NCBI GenBank assembly: GCA_014649155.1
Contig: BMSM01000033.1
Span: forward strand, 1 to 64,000
Length of the DNA stretch: 64,000 bases
Direction: 5' to 3'
DNA from: Streptomyces griseoviridis
GTDB lineage: Bacteria > Actinomycetota > Actinomycetes > Streptomycetales > Streptomycetaceae
The notes beneath the pieces were generated by a model. That model had not been told where the DNA came from and searched no databases. It worked only from the letters and a program-made list of their open reading frames with translations. How positions within the stretch are numbered: position 1 is the stretch's first letter; every line of letters starts with the position of its first letter. The translations under genes were made by a program, and so were the position numbers. Below are positions 25,845 through 34,300 of this stretch, in pieces.

Positions 25845-26366
25845 TCACACGCCACCTGCGAGACCTCCCCATGCCCCCGCCGCTGGAAGCAGGTCCGCCA
25901 CGTCCGGCTTCACGTACCACTTCTTCGTCGTCTTCACGTTGGTGTGCCCAGCCCACCTGGCTAGCAGGTGATCCGGCACCCCCTTGTTGGCCAGGTACGT
26001 GAGGCAAGACGCCCGAGCATCGTACAGACGGACCCTGCGAAGGCCGTTTGCGTCCATGATTTCGCAGGCCCGCGTTCGGAGCTGCCGACCGTTCAGCGCG
26101 CCCCCGAGTTCACCCACGAGGCCGCGGCACCAGCTGGCCAGAGGCGGCCGTAATTCCTCGACCGCTCTGGCATGTTCCGCGGTCCGGGGGCCGCGGTCGG
26201 CTTCCTTCGCTCCTGCCGTGGCCGTGAGGTCGAGGACGGCCGCGAACGGCTGCCCCCGTTCCAGCGCGGAGTGGAGCAGGTCCAGTACTGCGTCGCGTAC
26301 CACGTCCGGAGCCTCCCCCTCGGCGAGGAGGGTCACGACGGGCCAGTCGTCGAATCGGGTCCTCAT
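25845..26366 (-). pseudogene. Chimera: STAS-like protein fragment joined to tyrosine-recombinase C-terminus
   Basis: This 173-residue open frame has two unrelated halves. The first 90 residues (MRTRFDDWPVVTLLAEGE, then LERGQPFAAVLDLTATAG) resemble a short actinobacterial STAS-like family. From about residue 93, GALNGRQLRTRACEIMDANGLRRVRLYDARASCLTYLANKGVPDHLLARWAGHTN is the C-terminal catalytic region of a phage-type integrase, with a box II-like stretch in which the His of the usual HDARHT is altered (YDARAS), GHTN with the second His, and the Tyr in KKWYVKP. The N-terminal two-thirds of the integrase is absent. It is probably the scar of an integrated element, and it borders the aryl-thiazoline cluster. 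Confidence 0.6.
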
Positions 26367-26378
26367 CCGAGCCGCATC

Positions 26379-26567
26379 TCAGTCGCCGCCCGGCTTGCCG
26401 GCGATTCCCCAGTGTGTCTCGGGCACCGGATGCAGCACTACCCAGGTGTGCTCCCGTACCTCGTCCCCCAGCACTTCCGCCGCGGCGTCGGTCAGTCGCT
26501 CGATCAGTTGCCCGCGCGTCTCGGGCGTTACCCGCTTCTCGTACAGCTTGACTTCGATCAAGGGCAT
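26379..26567 (-). CDS. 4-oxalocrotonate tautomerase-family enzyme
   Basis: This 62-residue protein begins MPLIEVKLYEKRVTPETRGQLIERLTDAAAEVLG, the typical beta-alpha-beta unit of the tautomerase superfamily; Pro-2, exposed after Met removal, is the catalytic base. HTWVVLHPVPETHWGIAGKPGG completes the short fold. Its ATG overlaps the stop of the DegT-type gene (ATGA), so it is translationally coupled to the aryl-thiazoline operon and is its last gene. In an aromatic catabolic pathway it would isomerise an oxalocrotonate; in this operon it more likely isomerises an enol or keto intermediate of the natural product. The true substrate is unknown. Confidence 0.88.
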   Translation of the reverse strand: MPLIEVKLYEKRVTPETRGQLIERLTDAAAEVLGDEVREHTWVVLHPVPETHWGIAGKPGGD

Positions 26568-27832
26568 CAGACAGAGCCTCCTTGCCGCGGTAGGGACATG
26601 GCGCCGACGGGCAGGACCTCGTCCAGGCTGTCGGAGAACGCTTCAACAAGATGGTCGACTTGCCGGTCGGTCAGTCCGGGGTGGCAGGGGAGGTTCAGCT
26701 GTTCCGTGAACCACAGCCGCTCAGCGGTGGGGCACTCCCCGGGGCCGTGGCCCCGGGTCCGCCACTCCGGGACGAGGTGGAGCGGGAAGTACCGGAGCTG
26801 GATCTCCACGCCCCGCTCGTCCAGGGCCCGTACCAGCCGGGTGCGTGCCTCGGGGCCGCCCGGCACGAAACAGGTGTAGAGGTGGTGGGCGTGCCCGATA
26901 CCGCTGCCGGGCCGCTGGACGCGGACCCCGGGATGAGCCGACGCCACCTCGTCGAGCCGGGCGGTTATCTGCCGGCGGCGGGCGACGAAGGCGTCCAGCT
27001 TGGCCAGCTGGGCGAGGCCGACGGCGGCGGCCGCCTCGGACAGGGTGGCGTTGGTGCCCGATCTGCGCACCCACTCGCATGACTCCCGGTAGATGTAGGC
27101 GGAGTACTGCATCCATGGCAGCAGTGCGGGGACGTCACCGGGCGGGGCGGGGGACCCGGTGAACACGCCATCGACCTGGTTGGAGCGGCGGCGCTCGATG
27201 CGCTCCGCCCAGTCGTCGCGGTCGGTGGTGATCATGCCACCCTCGCCGAGAGTGGTGATGTTCTTGGAGGAGTGGAAGCTGAAGCAGGCGATGTCGGCCA
27301 GGGCTCCCGGCCGGCGTCCCCGGTACTCGGCACCGAGGGCGTGCGCGCAGTCCTCCAGGACCACGATGCCCCGGGCGCGCGCCAGGTCCATCACCGCCTC
27401 CATCTCGGCGGGCCAGCCCCCGTAGTGGACGAGGAGGACGGCGCGGGTCCGCTCGGTGATGAGGTCGGCCAGCCGGTTCGGGTCCATGTTGAGCGAGTAC
27501 GGGTCGACATCGCAGAACCGCACCCGGACATCGAGGTCGAGCAGTGGCTGGATCGTCGCCTGGAAGGTCTGCGGGCTGGCCACGACCTCGTCGCCGGGGC
27601 GCAGGTCGAGCAGCGCGATCGCGATCTCCAGTGCGACGGTTCCGCTTGTCACCGACAGGGCGTGTCGGGCACCGACAAGGGTGCGGAACTCGTCTTCGAA
27701 CGCGGTGCGCCACTTCCCCATGGACAGCGGGGCATCGGAGTGGAGCACCTCGGTCAGTGCCCGGAACTCGGTGTCGTCCAGCACGCTTCCCCGGCGGGCG
27801 AAGGGCACGTCGTACACACGGTCGCCGCGCAT
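26567..27832 (-). CDS. DegT/DnrJ/EryC1/StrS-family PLP enzyme
   Basis: This 421-residue PLP protein has VTSGTVALEIAIALLDLRPGDEVVASPQTFQAT, the Asp/His pair in VLEDCAHALGAEYRG and the PLP Lys in CFSFHSSKNITTLGEGGM. Family members usually transaminate keto sugars, and AHBA synthase is a related aromatase. No sugar-nucleotide genes are present here. The gene lies in an operon with an aryl-AMP ligase, an NRPS and a flavin monooxygenase, with stop/start overlaps on both sides. It may therefore act on an aromatic precursor or on the released product, for example to form a primary amine; this is inference from context. Confidence 0.85.
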   Translation of the reverse strand: MRGDRVYDVPFARRGSVLDDTEFRALTEVLHSDAPLSMGKWRTAFEDEFRTLVGARHALSVTSGTVALEIAIALLDLRPGDEVVASPQTFQATIQPLLDLDVRVRFCDVDPYSLNMDPNRLADLITERTRAVLLVHYGGWPAEMEAVMDLARARGIVVLEDCAHALGAEYRGRRPGALADIACFSFHSSKNITTLGEGGMITTDRDDWAERIERRRSNQVDGVFTGSPAPPGDVPALLPWMQYSAYIYRESCEWVRRSGTNATLSEAAAAVGLAQLAKLDAFVARRRQITARLDEVASAHPGVRVQRPGSGIGHAHHLYTCFVPGGPEARTRLVRALDERGVEIQLRYFPLHLVPEWRTRGHGPGECPTAERLWFTEQLNLPCHPGLTDRQVDHLVEAFSDSLDEVLPVGAMSLPRQGGSV

Positions 27833-29475
27833 CAGTGGTTCTCCTCACCGCGCGCGGCCCGCCGGCCGGCGGCGTCGGCCGCGAGTGCCTTCTTGTCGAC
27901 CTTCCCCAGACCGGTGAGCGGGAAGGCGTCGTAGATCTCCAGCAGGTCGGGAAGCTTGAAGTCGGCCACGCCGCTCTCCCGCAGCATGCACCGCAGTTCC
28001 GGCATGCCCGGTGGATCGCCGTCGGGCATGACGCACGCGCAGATCGCCTCGCCCAGCGCCGGGTCGGGAACGGCCACGACGGCTGCCTGAGCGACACGGG
28101 GGTGCCGGGTCAGATGACCTTCGAGCTCGGTCGCGGACACCTTGTCGCCGCCCCGGATCACGACATCCTTCACCCGGCCTTCGACCACCAGATCACCCCG
28201 CGCGGTGAGCCGGACCAGGTCACCGGAGCGGAAGAAGCCGTCGTCGGTGAACGCCGTCCGGTTGTGCTCCGGCGCCCGGTAGTAGCCACGCAGCGTGTAG
28301 GGACCACGCGTGACGAGTTCGCCCACCTCGCCGGGCTCCGCCCGCTCCCCCGTCACCGGATCGGCCACGCGTATCACGTCGGCCGGTGAGACGGGCCGTC
28401 CCTGGGTGGCGAGGACGACGTCGTCCGGGTCGTCGCGCCGGGTCATGGTCAGCAGCCCCTCGGCCATCCCGAAGACCTGCTGGAGCGCGCATCCGAGCAC
28501 TGGACGGACCTGTTCCGCGACGTGCCGGTGCAGCTTGGCGCTCCCGATCTGGAGGAGTGCCAGGCTCGACAGGTCGTGCCGGGCGTGCTCGTTCCCGCCC
28601 ATCCACAGGTGTGCGATGGTGGGCACCACGGAGGTCAGGGTGACCCTCTCGGCGGCGATCAGGGGGAAGCAGGTGTCGGGGCTCGGGTCGGGAGCGAACA
28701 CCACGGTGCCTCCGGCGTGCAGGGTGCCGAGGATGCCGGGACACCCCCAGGTGAAGTTGAACTCCACCGGCAGAACCGCCAGGTACACGGTCTGCGGTCC
28801 GAGGCCGCACACCTCGGCGGTGGCGCGGATCTGGTAGCCGTAGTCGTCGTGCGTTCGCGGGATCAGCTTGGGCAGGGCCGTCGTACCGCCGGAGAGCAGG
28901 AAGAACGCCGCGTCCGTCGGGTCCGGCGCGTACGCCTTGCCCGGGTGCCCGGTGAGGCCGTCCAGCAGGACGACGTCCCCTGGTGTACCGGGCCGTGGTT
29001 CGCCCACCACCAGCGTGTGCCGGAGGGACGGGACCTCCTTGCGCAGGGCCACGGACATTCCCACATGGTCGAAGCCCCGCTGTGACCCGGGTACGACATG
29101 GGCGACCGCACCGGACAGCTCGCACAGGTGACGCACCTCGTACGACCGGTGGGCGGGAAGCGAGAACACCGGCACCGCCCCGAGGCGGAAGAGGCCGAAG
29201 CAGACGGCCACGAAGTCGGGTGCATTGGGGAGTTGCACGACCACCCGGTCGCCGGGACCGATGCCGAGCCCGCGCAGCCCGGCCGCCAGGCGGTCGGCCC
29301 AGGAGTCGAGTCCGGCGTACGAGATGCGCCGTCCCTCCCCGACCAGGGCGGTGCGGTCCCGGTGGGTGGCGGCCCAGCGCCGCAGCGCCGCGCCGAGCGG
29401 CTCACCGGTCCAGTATCCGGCTGCGCGGTAGCGGTCGATCTCCTCCTGCGGTCTGGCGACACATCCGTCGAGCAC
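27832..29475 (-). CDS. Aryl-AMP ligase, predicted salicylate-type (DhbE/PchD/MbtA family)
   Basis: This stand-alone adenylation enzyme of 547 residues has LLSGGTTALPKLIPRTHDDY (A3), FGMAEGLLTMTR (A5), FFRSGDLVRL and VIRGGDKVSATELE, and a final GLGKVDKKAL with the catalytic Lys. In the pocket segment LPVEFNFTWGCPGILG the Asn that binds the ortho-hydroxyl of the acid is kept, while Cys replaces the Ser of DhbE, and LL follows AEG where DhbE has LV. Both changes are associated with salicylate rather than 2,3-dihydroxybenzoate activation. GTG 29475 has GGAGG seven bases upstream. It would load the aryl carrier domain of the NRPS at 31356-36011. No salicylate synthase gene is in the window. Confidence 0.88.
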   Translation of the reverse strand: MLDGCVARPQEEIDRYRAAGYWTGEPLGAALRRWAATHRDRTALVGEGRRISYAGLDSWADRLAAGLRGLGIGPGDRVVVQLPNAPDFVAVCFGLFRLGAVPVFSLPAHRSYEVRHLCELSGAVAHVVPGSQRGFDHVGMSVALRKEVPSLRHTLVVGEPRPGTPGDVVLLDGLTGHPGKAYAPDPTDAAFFLLSGGTTALPKLIPRTHDDYGYQIRATAEVCGLGPQTVYLAVLPVEFNFTWGCPGILGTLHAGGTVVFAPDPSPDTCFPLIAAERVTLTSVVPTIAHLWMGGNEHARHDLSSLALLQIGSAKLHRHVAEQVRPVLGCALQQVFGMAEGLLTMTRRDDPDDVVLATQGRPVSPADVIRVADPVTGERAEPGEVGELVTRGPYTLRGYYRAPEHNRTAFTDDGFFRSGDLVRLTARGDLVVEGRVKDVVIRGGDKVSATELEGHLTRHPRVAQAAVVAVPDPALGEAICACVMPDGDPPGMPELRCMLRESGVADFKLPDLLEIYDAFPLTGLGKVDKKALAADAAGRRAARGEENH

Positions 29476-29477
29476 GG

Positions 29478-30530
29478 TCACACCTCCGCCATCACGTGGT
29501 CGGCGAACAGCCGCAGGGCGCGTTCGCTCTGTTCGTAGGGCATGTGGCCGGGATTGACCTGGATGCTGACGGTCAGGTCGTCGCCGTACCACTGCGCGAT
29601 GGCCGCGAGCTGGTCGCGGACCTCGGCCGGGGTGCCGGCCAGTACCTTCCTCGCGGCCAGGGAGGCCGCGAAGTCGTAGTCGCGGACCTTGTCGACGAAC
29701 TTCTCGTACCCGGGGTACTGGTCGCTGCGGGCTCCCGCCCAGCCGGCCACCGCGCCCGCCATGTGCTCGACGTAGTTGCGCTCGTACCGCTCGGCAGCGT
29801 CGAGCGCCTCGGCCCGGTCCTCGGAGAGGTAGCAGGTGTACTTGATCTGGATGCGTGGACGACCGGGGTGGGCGCTCGCCGCCCATGCCTCGCGGTAGGC
29901 CGCCAGCATCTCCCGCAGTTGCTCGCGCGAGGTGACGGACGGCACGACCTGGAGGTGGTGGCCGGCCTTGCCGGCGGCGGCGCAGGACTCGGCGCTTGTC
30001 GCGGAGGCGACGAACACCGGCGGGTGCGGTCGCTGCACGGGACGGGGCAGCAGGGAGACCGGGCCGAACCGGTAGAAATCCCCGGTCCATGTGACGCTTT
30101 CCTCTGACCACAGGGCGACGCACGCGTCGACCATCTCGGCGAACCTGGCCCGGCTCTCGGCCATGGGCACCTGGAACCACGCGAACTCGTCGGGCAGGAA
30201 ACCCCGGCCGAAGCCGGCGTCGAGCCGTCCGCCCGAAAGGTTGTCGAGCATGGCCAGTCTGGCCGCCGTCTTCAGCGGGTGGTTGAAGGCGGCTATGACG
30301 GCGCCGGTGGTGAGGCGGATCGTGCTGGTCCTGGCGGCGATGGCGGTGAGCAGGGTGACCGGGTCGGGACAGTAGCCGCCGTACGGGGAGCCGTAGTGCT
30401 CCACCGTCTGTACGTGCTCGAAGCCCGACGACTCGGCGAGCAGGGCCAGTTGGATCGTTTCCTGGTAATACTGCGGGGCGCTCTTGCGCGCCGGGTCGAT
30501 GACGGGGAAGAAGTTCAGGCCGAACTGCAC
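29478..30530 (-). CDS. Luciferase-like (LLM-class) flavin-dependent monooxygenase
   Basis: This is a 350-residue TIM-barrel enzyme of the bacterial luciferase family. It has MQFGLNFFPVID at the start, VQTVEHYGSPYGGYCPDPVTLLTAIAARTSTIRLTTGAVIAAFNHPLKTAARLAMLDNLSGGRLDAGFGRGF, and HPPVFVASATSAES, all standard flavin/substrate barrel segments. GTG 30530 with AAGGAG six bases upstream is the best start. It needs reduced FMN from a separate reductase. Its stop (29478-29480) overlaps the region of the AMP-ligase start. In this operon it may oxidise the thiazoline product or carry out an oxidative decarboxylation; that is inference only. Confidence 0.87.
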   Translation of the reverse strand: MQFGLNFFPVIDPARKSAPQYYQETIQLALLAESSGFEHVQTVEHYGSPYGGYCPDPVTLLTAIAARTSTIRLTTGAVIAAFNHPLKTAARLAMLDNLSGGRLDAGFGRGFLPDEFAWFQVPMAESRARFAEMVDACVALWSEESVTWTGDFYRFGPVSLLPRPVQRPHPPVFVASATSAESCAAAGKAGHHLQVVPSVTSREQLREMLAAYREAWAASAHPGRPRIQIKYTCYLSEDRAEALDAAERYERNYVEHMAGAVAGWAGARSDQYPGYEKFVDKVRDYDFAASLAARKVLAGTPAEVRDQLAAIAQWYGDDLTVSIQVNPGHMPYEQSERALRLFADHVMAEV

Positions 30531-30594
30531 GGGCAACTCCTTGCGGGTGGAGTGTGTGAGTGGGGGACGGGTGCGTCCGGTGGTGCGCCGCCGG

Positions 30595-31359
30595 TCAGGG
30601 CAGGGTGAGGGGGGACGGCACGGCGCTCGGCCGCTCCAGCCGGCGCCGCAGTTCGGTGACGACCGCTCGCTGGGCGTCCAGCAGATAGAAGTGGCCGCCG
30701 GGGAAAACCCTCAGATCGAAGTCGGCGGCCGTGGTGTCCTGCCAGGACCGCATGAGGTCCGGCGGTGCCTCGCGGTCGTGCTGCCCGGCCATCGCGGTGA
30801 CCGGGCAGGTCAGCGGTGGTCCGGGCCGGTGCCGGTAGGTGTCGATCAGCCGGAAGTCCTGGCGGATCGGCGGCAGCCACACGGCGCGGGCGGCAGGGTC
30901 CGCGAACAGGTGCGGGGCGGTGCCGCCGAGGGCGAGCACTTCCGCGACGAACGCGGTGTCGTCGAGCCGGTGGGTGCCGCCCGGCCGGTGCGCGGCGGGA
31001 GACACCGTGCCCGACACGACCAGGCGTACGAGGCCGGCTCGGGCCGAGCAGCGGCGGGCCACCTCGTAGGCGACGATGCCGCCCATGCTGTGGCCGAACA
31101 GTGTGGTGGGGCGCCGGGACAGGCGCTCCAGCTCTCCGGCGACGCGGTCGGCGAGGTCGGCCACGCTGCGGGGAACATCGTCGGGCGTGCTGTACCGCGC
31201 CGAGACGAGGTCCACGTCCGGGCCCAGACCGTCAGCCCAGGGCACGAACATGCCGGGGGCGGCTCCGGCGTGCGGCAGGCACACCAGCCGTGCCCGGCCT
31301 CGGTGCCCGGAAGTGTGACGTTGCAGCAGGCCGGACCGGCGCGACGGGACGGCACTCAC
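30595..31359 (-). CDS. Type II thioesterase
   Basis: This 254-residue alpha/beta hydrolase of the NRPS-associated TEII type has RLVCLPHAGAAPGMFVPWADGL, nucleophile motif LFGHSMGGIVAYEVAR (Ser near residue 92), AGQHDREAPPDLMRSW (Asp) and FPGGHFYLLD (His). GTG 31359 overlaps the NRPS stop (GTGA), so it is coupled to the synthetase. The NRPS has no terminal TE domain. This enzyme may both clear mis-primed carriers and release the product. Confidence 0.92.
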   Translation of the reverse strand: MSAVPSRRSGLLQRHTSGHRGRARLVCLPHAGAAPGMFVPWADGLGPDVDLVSARYSTPDDVPRSVADLADRVAGELERLSRRPTTLFGHSMGGIVAYEVARRCSARAGLVRLVVSGTVSPAAHRPGGTHRLDDTAFVAEVLALGGTAPHLFADPAARAVWLPPIRQDFRLIDTYRHRPGPPLTCPVTAMAGQHDREAPPDLMRSWQDTTAADFDLRVFPGGHFYLLDAQRAVVTELRRRLERPSAVPSPLTLP

Positions 31360-34300
31360 CGGCCCGGCTCCTCACCGGGGTCCACGCCCGGGGGTTGTCG
31401 TACGGCCGCGGCGAGAGCCTCGACCGTCCGGTACTCGATCAGACACCTCAGCAGGGCGTCGAAGCCGTGCCCGGTCGCCTCCGGTACCTGTCCGCGGACC
31501 TTGCCGATCAGCTGGGTGGCCAGCAGGGAATCGCCGCCGGCCGCGAAGAAGTCCTGGTCGACGCCGATCTGCTCACCGGCCCCCAGCACTTCGGCCCACA
31601 GGCCGGCTATCGCCTCCTCCAGCGCGTCCCGCGGCGGGAGCGCCTCCTTGCGGCCGGCGACCGGGTCCGGGGCAGCCCGCAGCCAGGCGGCCAGCGCGCC
31701 CCGGTCCACCTTGCCGTTGGCGGTCAGCGGCAGGGCGTCGAGCACCTGGGTGCGGGAGGGCACCATGTGCGCCGGCAACTGGCCGGCCAGGTAGGTGCCG
31801 AGGGCGTCGGGGCTCACCCGGGCCTGATCGGTCTTGAAGCGGGCGGCGAGCAGCACCTGTCCGAGCGACGGCGGGAGCAGGTCGGCGTCCGGGCCGGGGT
31901 CCCGCGGCAGGTGCCACAGCTCGGTGGCGCCCGCCTGTCGCAGCAACCGGGTCCACTCCTCCCGGTCGAGCAGCATCCGGTCCTGGCCGCGTCGGACGTC
32001 GGCGAAGTCGACGCCCGTCTCACCCGCGTCCATCAGGAAGGCCATGAAGATCAGGAGTTCCGGGCTCTCCCGCGTCGGCTCGGTGAACAGCAGCCGCCCG
32101 CCGGGGGCGAGCAGTTCCCGCAGCCGGCCGAGCATCGTGGCCGCGTTCCGTGCGTTGTGCAGAACGTTCGCGGCGACGATCACGTCGAAGGAGTTCGGGT
32201 CCAGGCCCTGGGAGCGCGGGTCGGTGTTCATGTCGAACAGGCCGTAGTCCACGAAGGGGACGTCGGCGAAGCGTTCCTGTGCTCCGTTGAGGAAGAACGG
32301 CGACACGTCCGTGAACAGATACTCCACGTCCTGGTCGGCCAGGGCCTCGAAGGCTGCCGCGCTGGTGCCGCCGACACCGGCCCCCACCTCCAGCACCCGC
32401 AGCGGACCGTGGTCCGGGGTGTGGTTCAGCGCGATCTCCCGCAGGGCTCCGGCGGTGGCGGCATTGGTGTAGCGCGCGATCAGGCTGTCGGTGAAGAGGG
32501 ACACGGCGGTGTCCGCCCGCCCCTCGGGGAAGAGCAGGTGGACCTCGTCCTGAGCGCCGCTGACCAGCTCGGGCAGGCGGGCCCCGCTGCGTTCGAACAG
32601 CGCGACCGCTTCCGGCGACCACTGGTCATGGCCGTGGGCGTGCAGCTCGCGCACCCGCCGCCAGGCCGCGTCGACCTCGGACCGGCTGTCCGGCAGCGCC
32701 CCGGGGGCGGCGGTGTACATGCCGGTGGTGGGATCGTGGGTCACCCGGCCCGCCTCGTGCAGCAGGCCGAGCCAGCGGCGCACGATCCAATGGTGCCGGG
32801 GCACTGCCCGCATCAGCCGCAGCACCTCGTCCGCGGTATGCCTTTCGGCGAGGGGTTCTTGCAGCACGTGACCGACGGTGAGCAGCACGGCCTCGTCGAG
32901 CGCGGTGTGGAAGGCGCGCATCCGGGCCGCGTCCGGTGCCTTCGCGGCGGAGCGTCCGGCGGCGTCGGCGGCTGCCGCCAGCTCCGCCGTGGAGCCGGCG
33001 TTCCGGGTGCGGTGGCTGCCGGTCACGAAGGCGACCAGGCGGCGGTCCGTACGGCCGCCGTCGGCCAGCACGCAGGCGGCCCCGACTGAGGGGTGCCGTT
33101 CAAGGGCCGATTCGATCTCGCCCGGTTCGATGCGGTGCCCGAGCACCTTGACCTGGGAGTCCGCCCGGCCGAGGAACTCGATGACGCCGTCGGGGCGGTA
33201 GCGCCCCAGGTCGCCGGTGCGGTAGAGCCGTTCGCCGGTGACCGGGTGGCGGACGAACCGTTCGGCCGTGCGCTCCGGATCGCCGAGATATCCCAGGGCG
33301 AGCCCGACGCCCCCGATGTACAGCTCACCGGTGACCCAGTCGGGGCACGGGGGCAGTGCGGGGTCCTCGGCGTCCAGGACGTGGAAGGTCTGGCCGGCCA
33401 GCGGGGTGCCGTAGGGGATGCTGGTCCACTTCTCGTCGACGGTGCCGATGGGGAAGTGGATGGACCAGATCGCCGCCTCGGTGGCACCGCCCAGGCTGAT
33501 CACACGCAGTCCGGGCAGCTTGCCGCGGATCGAGTCGGGCAGGGTGACCGGGATCCAGTCGCCGCTGATCAGGGCCAGCCGTAACCGGGACAGGTCCCAC
33601 TCGGCGGTGGGCCCCAGACAGTCGTCGAGCATCTGGAGCTGCGCGGGGACGGAGTTCCACAGCGTGACGCGGTGCTCGTGCATCAGCTCCGCCCAGTGGG
33701 AGGGGTCGCCACGCCGGTCGGGGGCGGGCAGCACCAGGGCGCCGCCCCGGGCCAGGGGGCCGAAGGCGTCGTAGACGGACAGGTCGAAGCCGAGGCCGGC
33801 CAGACCGAGGATCCGGTCGTCCTCGCCCACGCCGTACCGGGTGTTGATGTCGGCGACCGTGTTGAGCGCGCTGCGGTGGCTGATCATCACGCCCTTGGGC
33901 GTGCCGGACGACCCGGAGGTGTAGATGACGTACGCCAGGTCCTCGGGCCGCGGCCGTTCGCCGTACGGTGGTGAGGTGTACGGCGATGTGGCGGCGGAGG
34001 TGAGGTCGTCGACCGCGTCGACGCGGACCTGCTCGGGCCAGCCGGCCGGGCCGGGGCCGCCCTCGCACACCAGTATCTGGCGGACCCCGGCGTCCTTCAG
34101 GATCCGGTCCCGGCGCGCGGGCGGCTGGGCGGTGTCGAGCGGGAGGTAGGCGCAGCCGGCCAGCAGGGTGCCGAGCACGCCGACGATCTGCTGCCAGCCC
34201 TTGGGCATGGCGACGGCCACGATCTCCCCGGTGGTACATCGACATCGCTCCCGCAGCAGTTCGGCGACGGCCTCGGCGCGGCCGAGGAGCTCGCCGTAGG

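Noticed and set aside
25845..26100. A tRNA or attachment-site repeat next to the integrase remnant
   Set aside because: I could not find a tRNA-like cloverleaf or a matching direct repeat at the other end of the island.
26567..27832. The DegT-type gene as AHBA synthase
   Set aside because: The sequence around the PLP Lys and the substrate region do not match the AHBA synthase pattern that I recall, and no other AHBA pathway genes are present.
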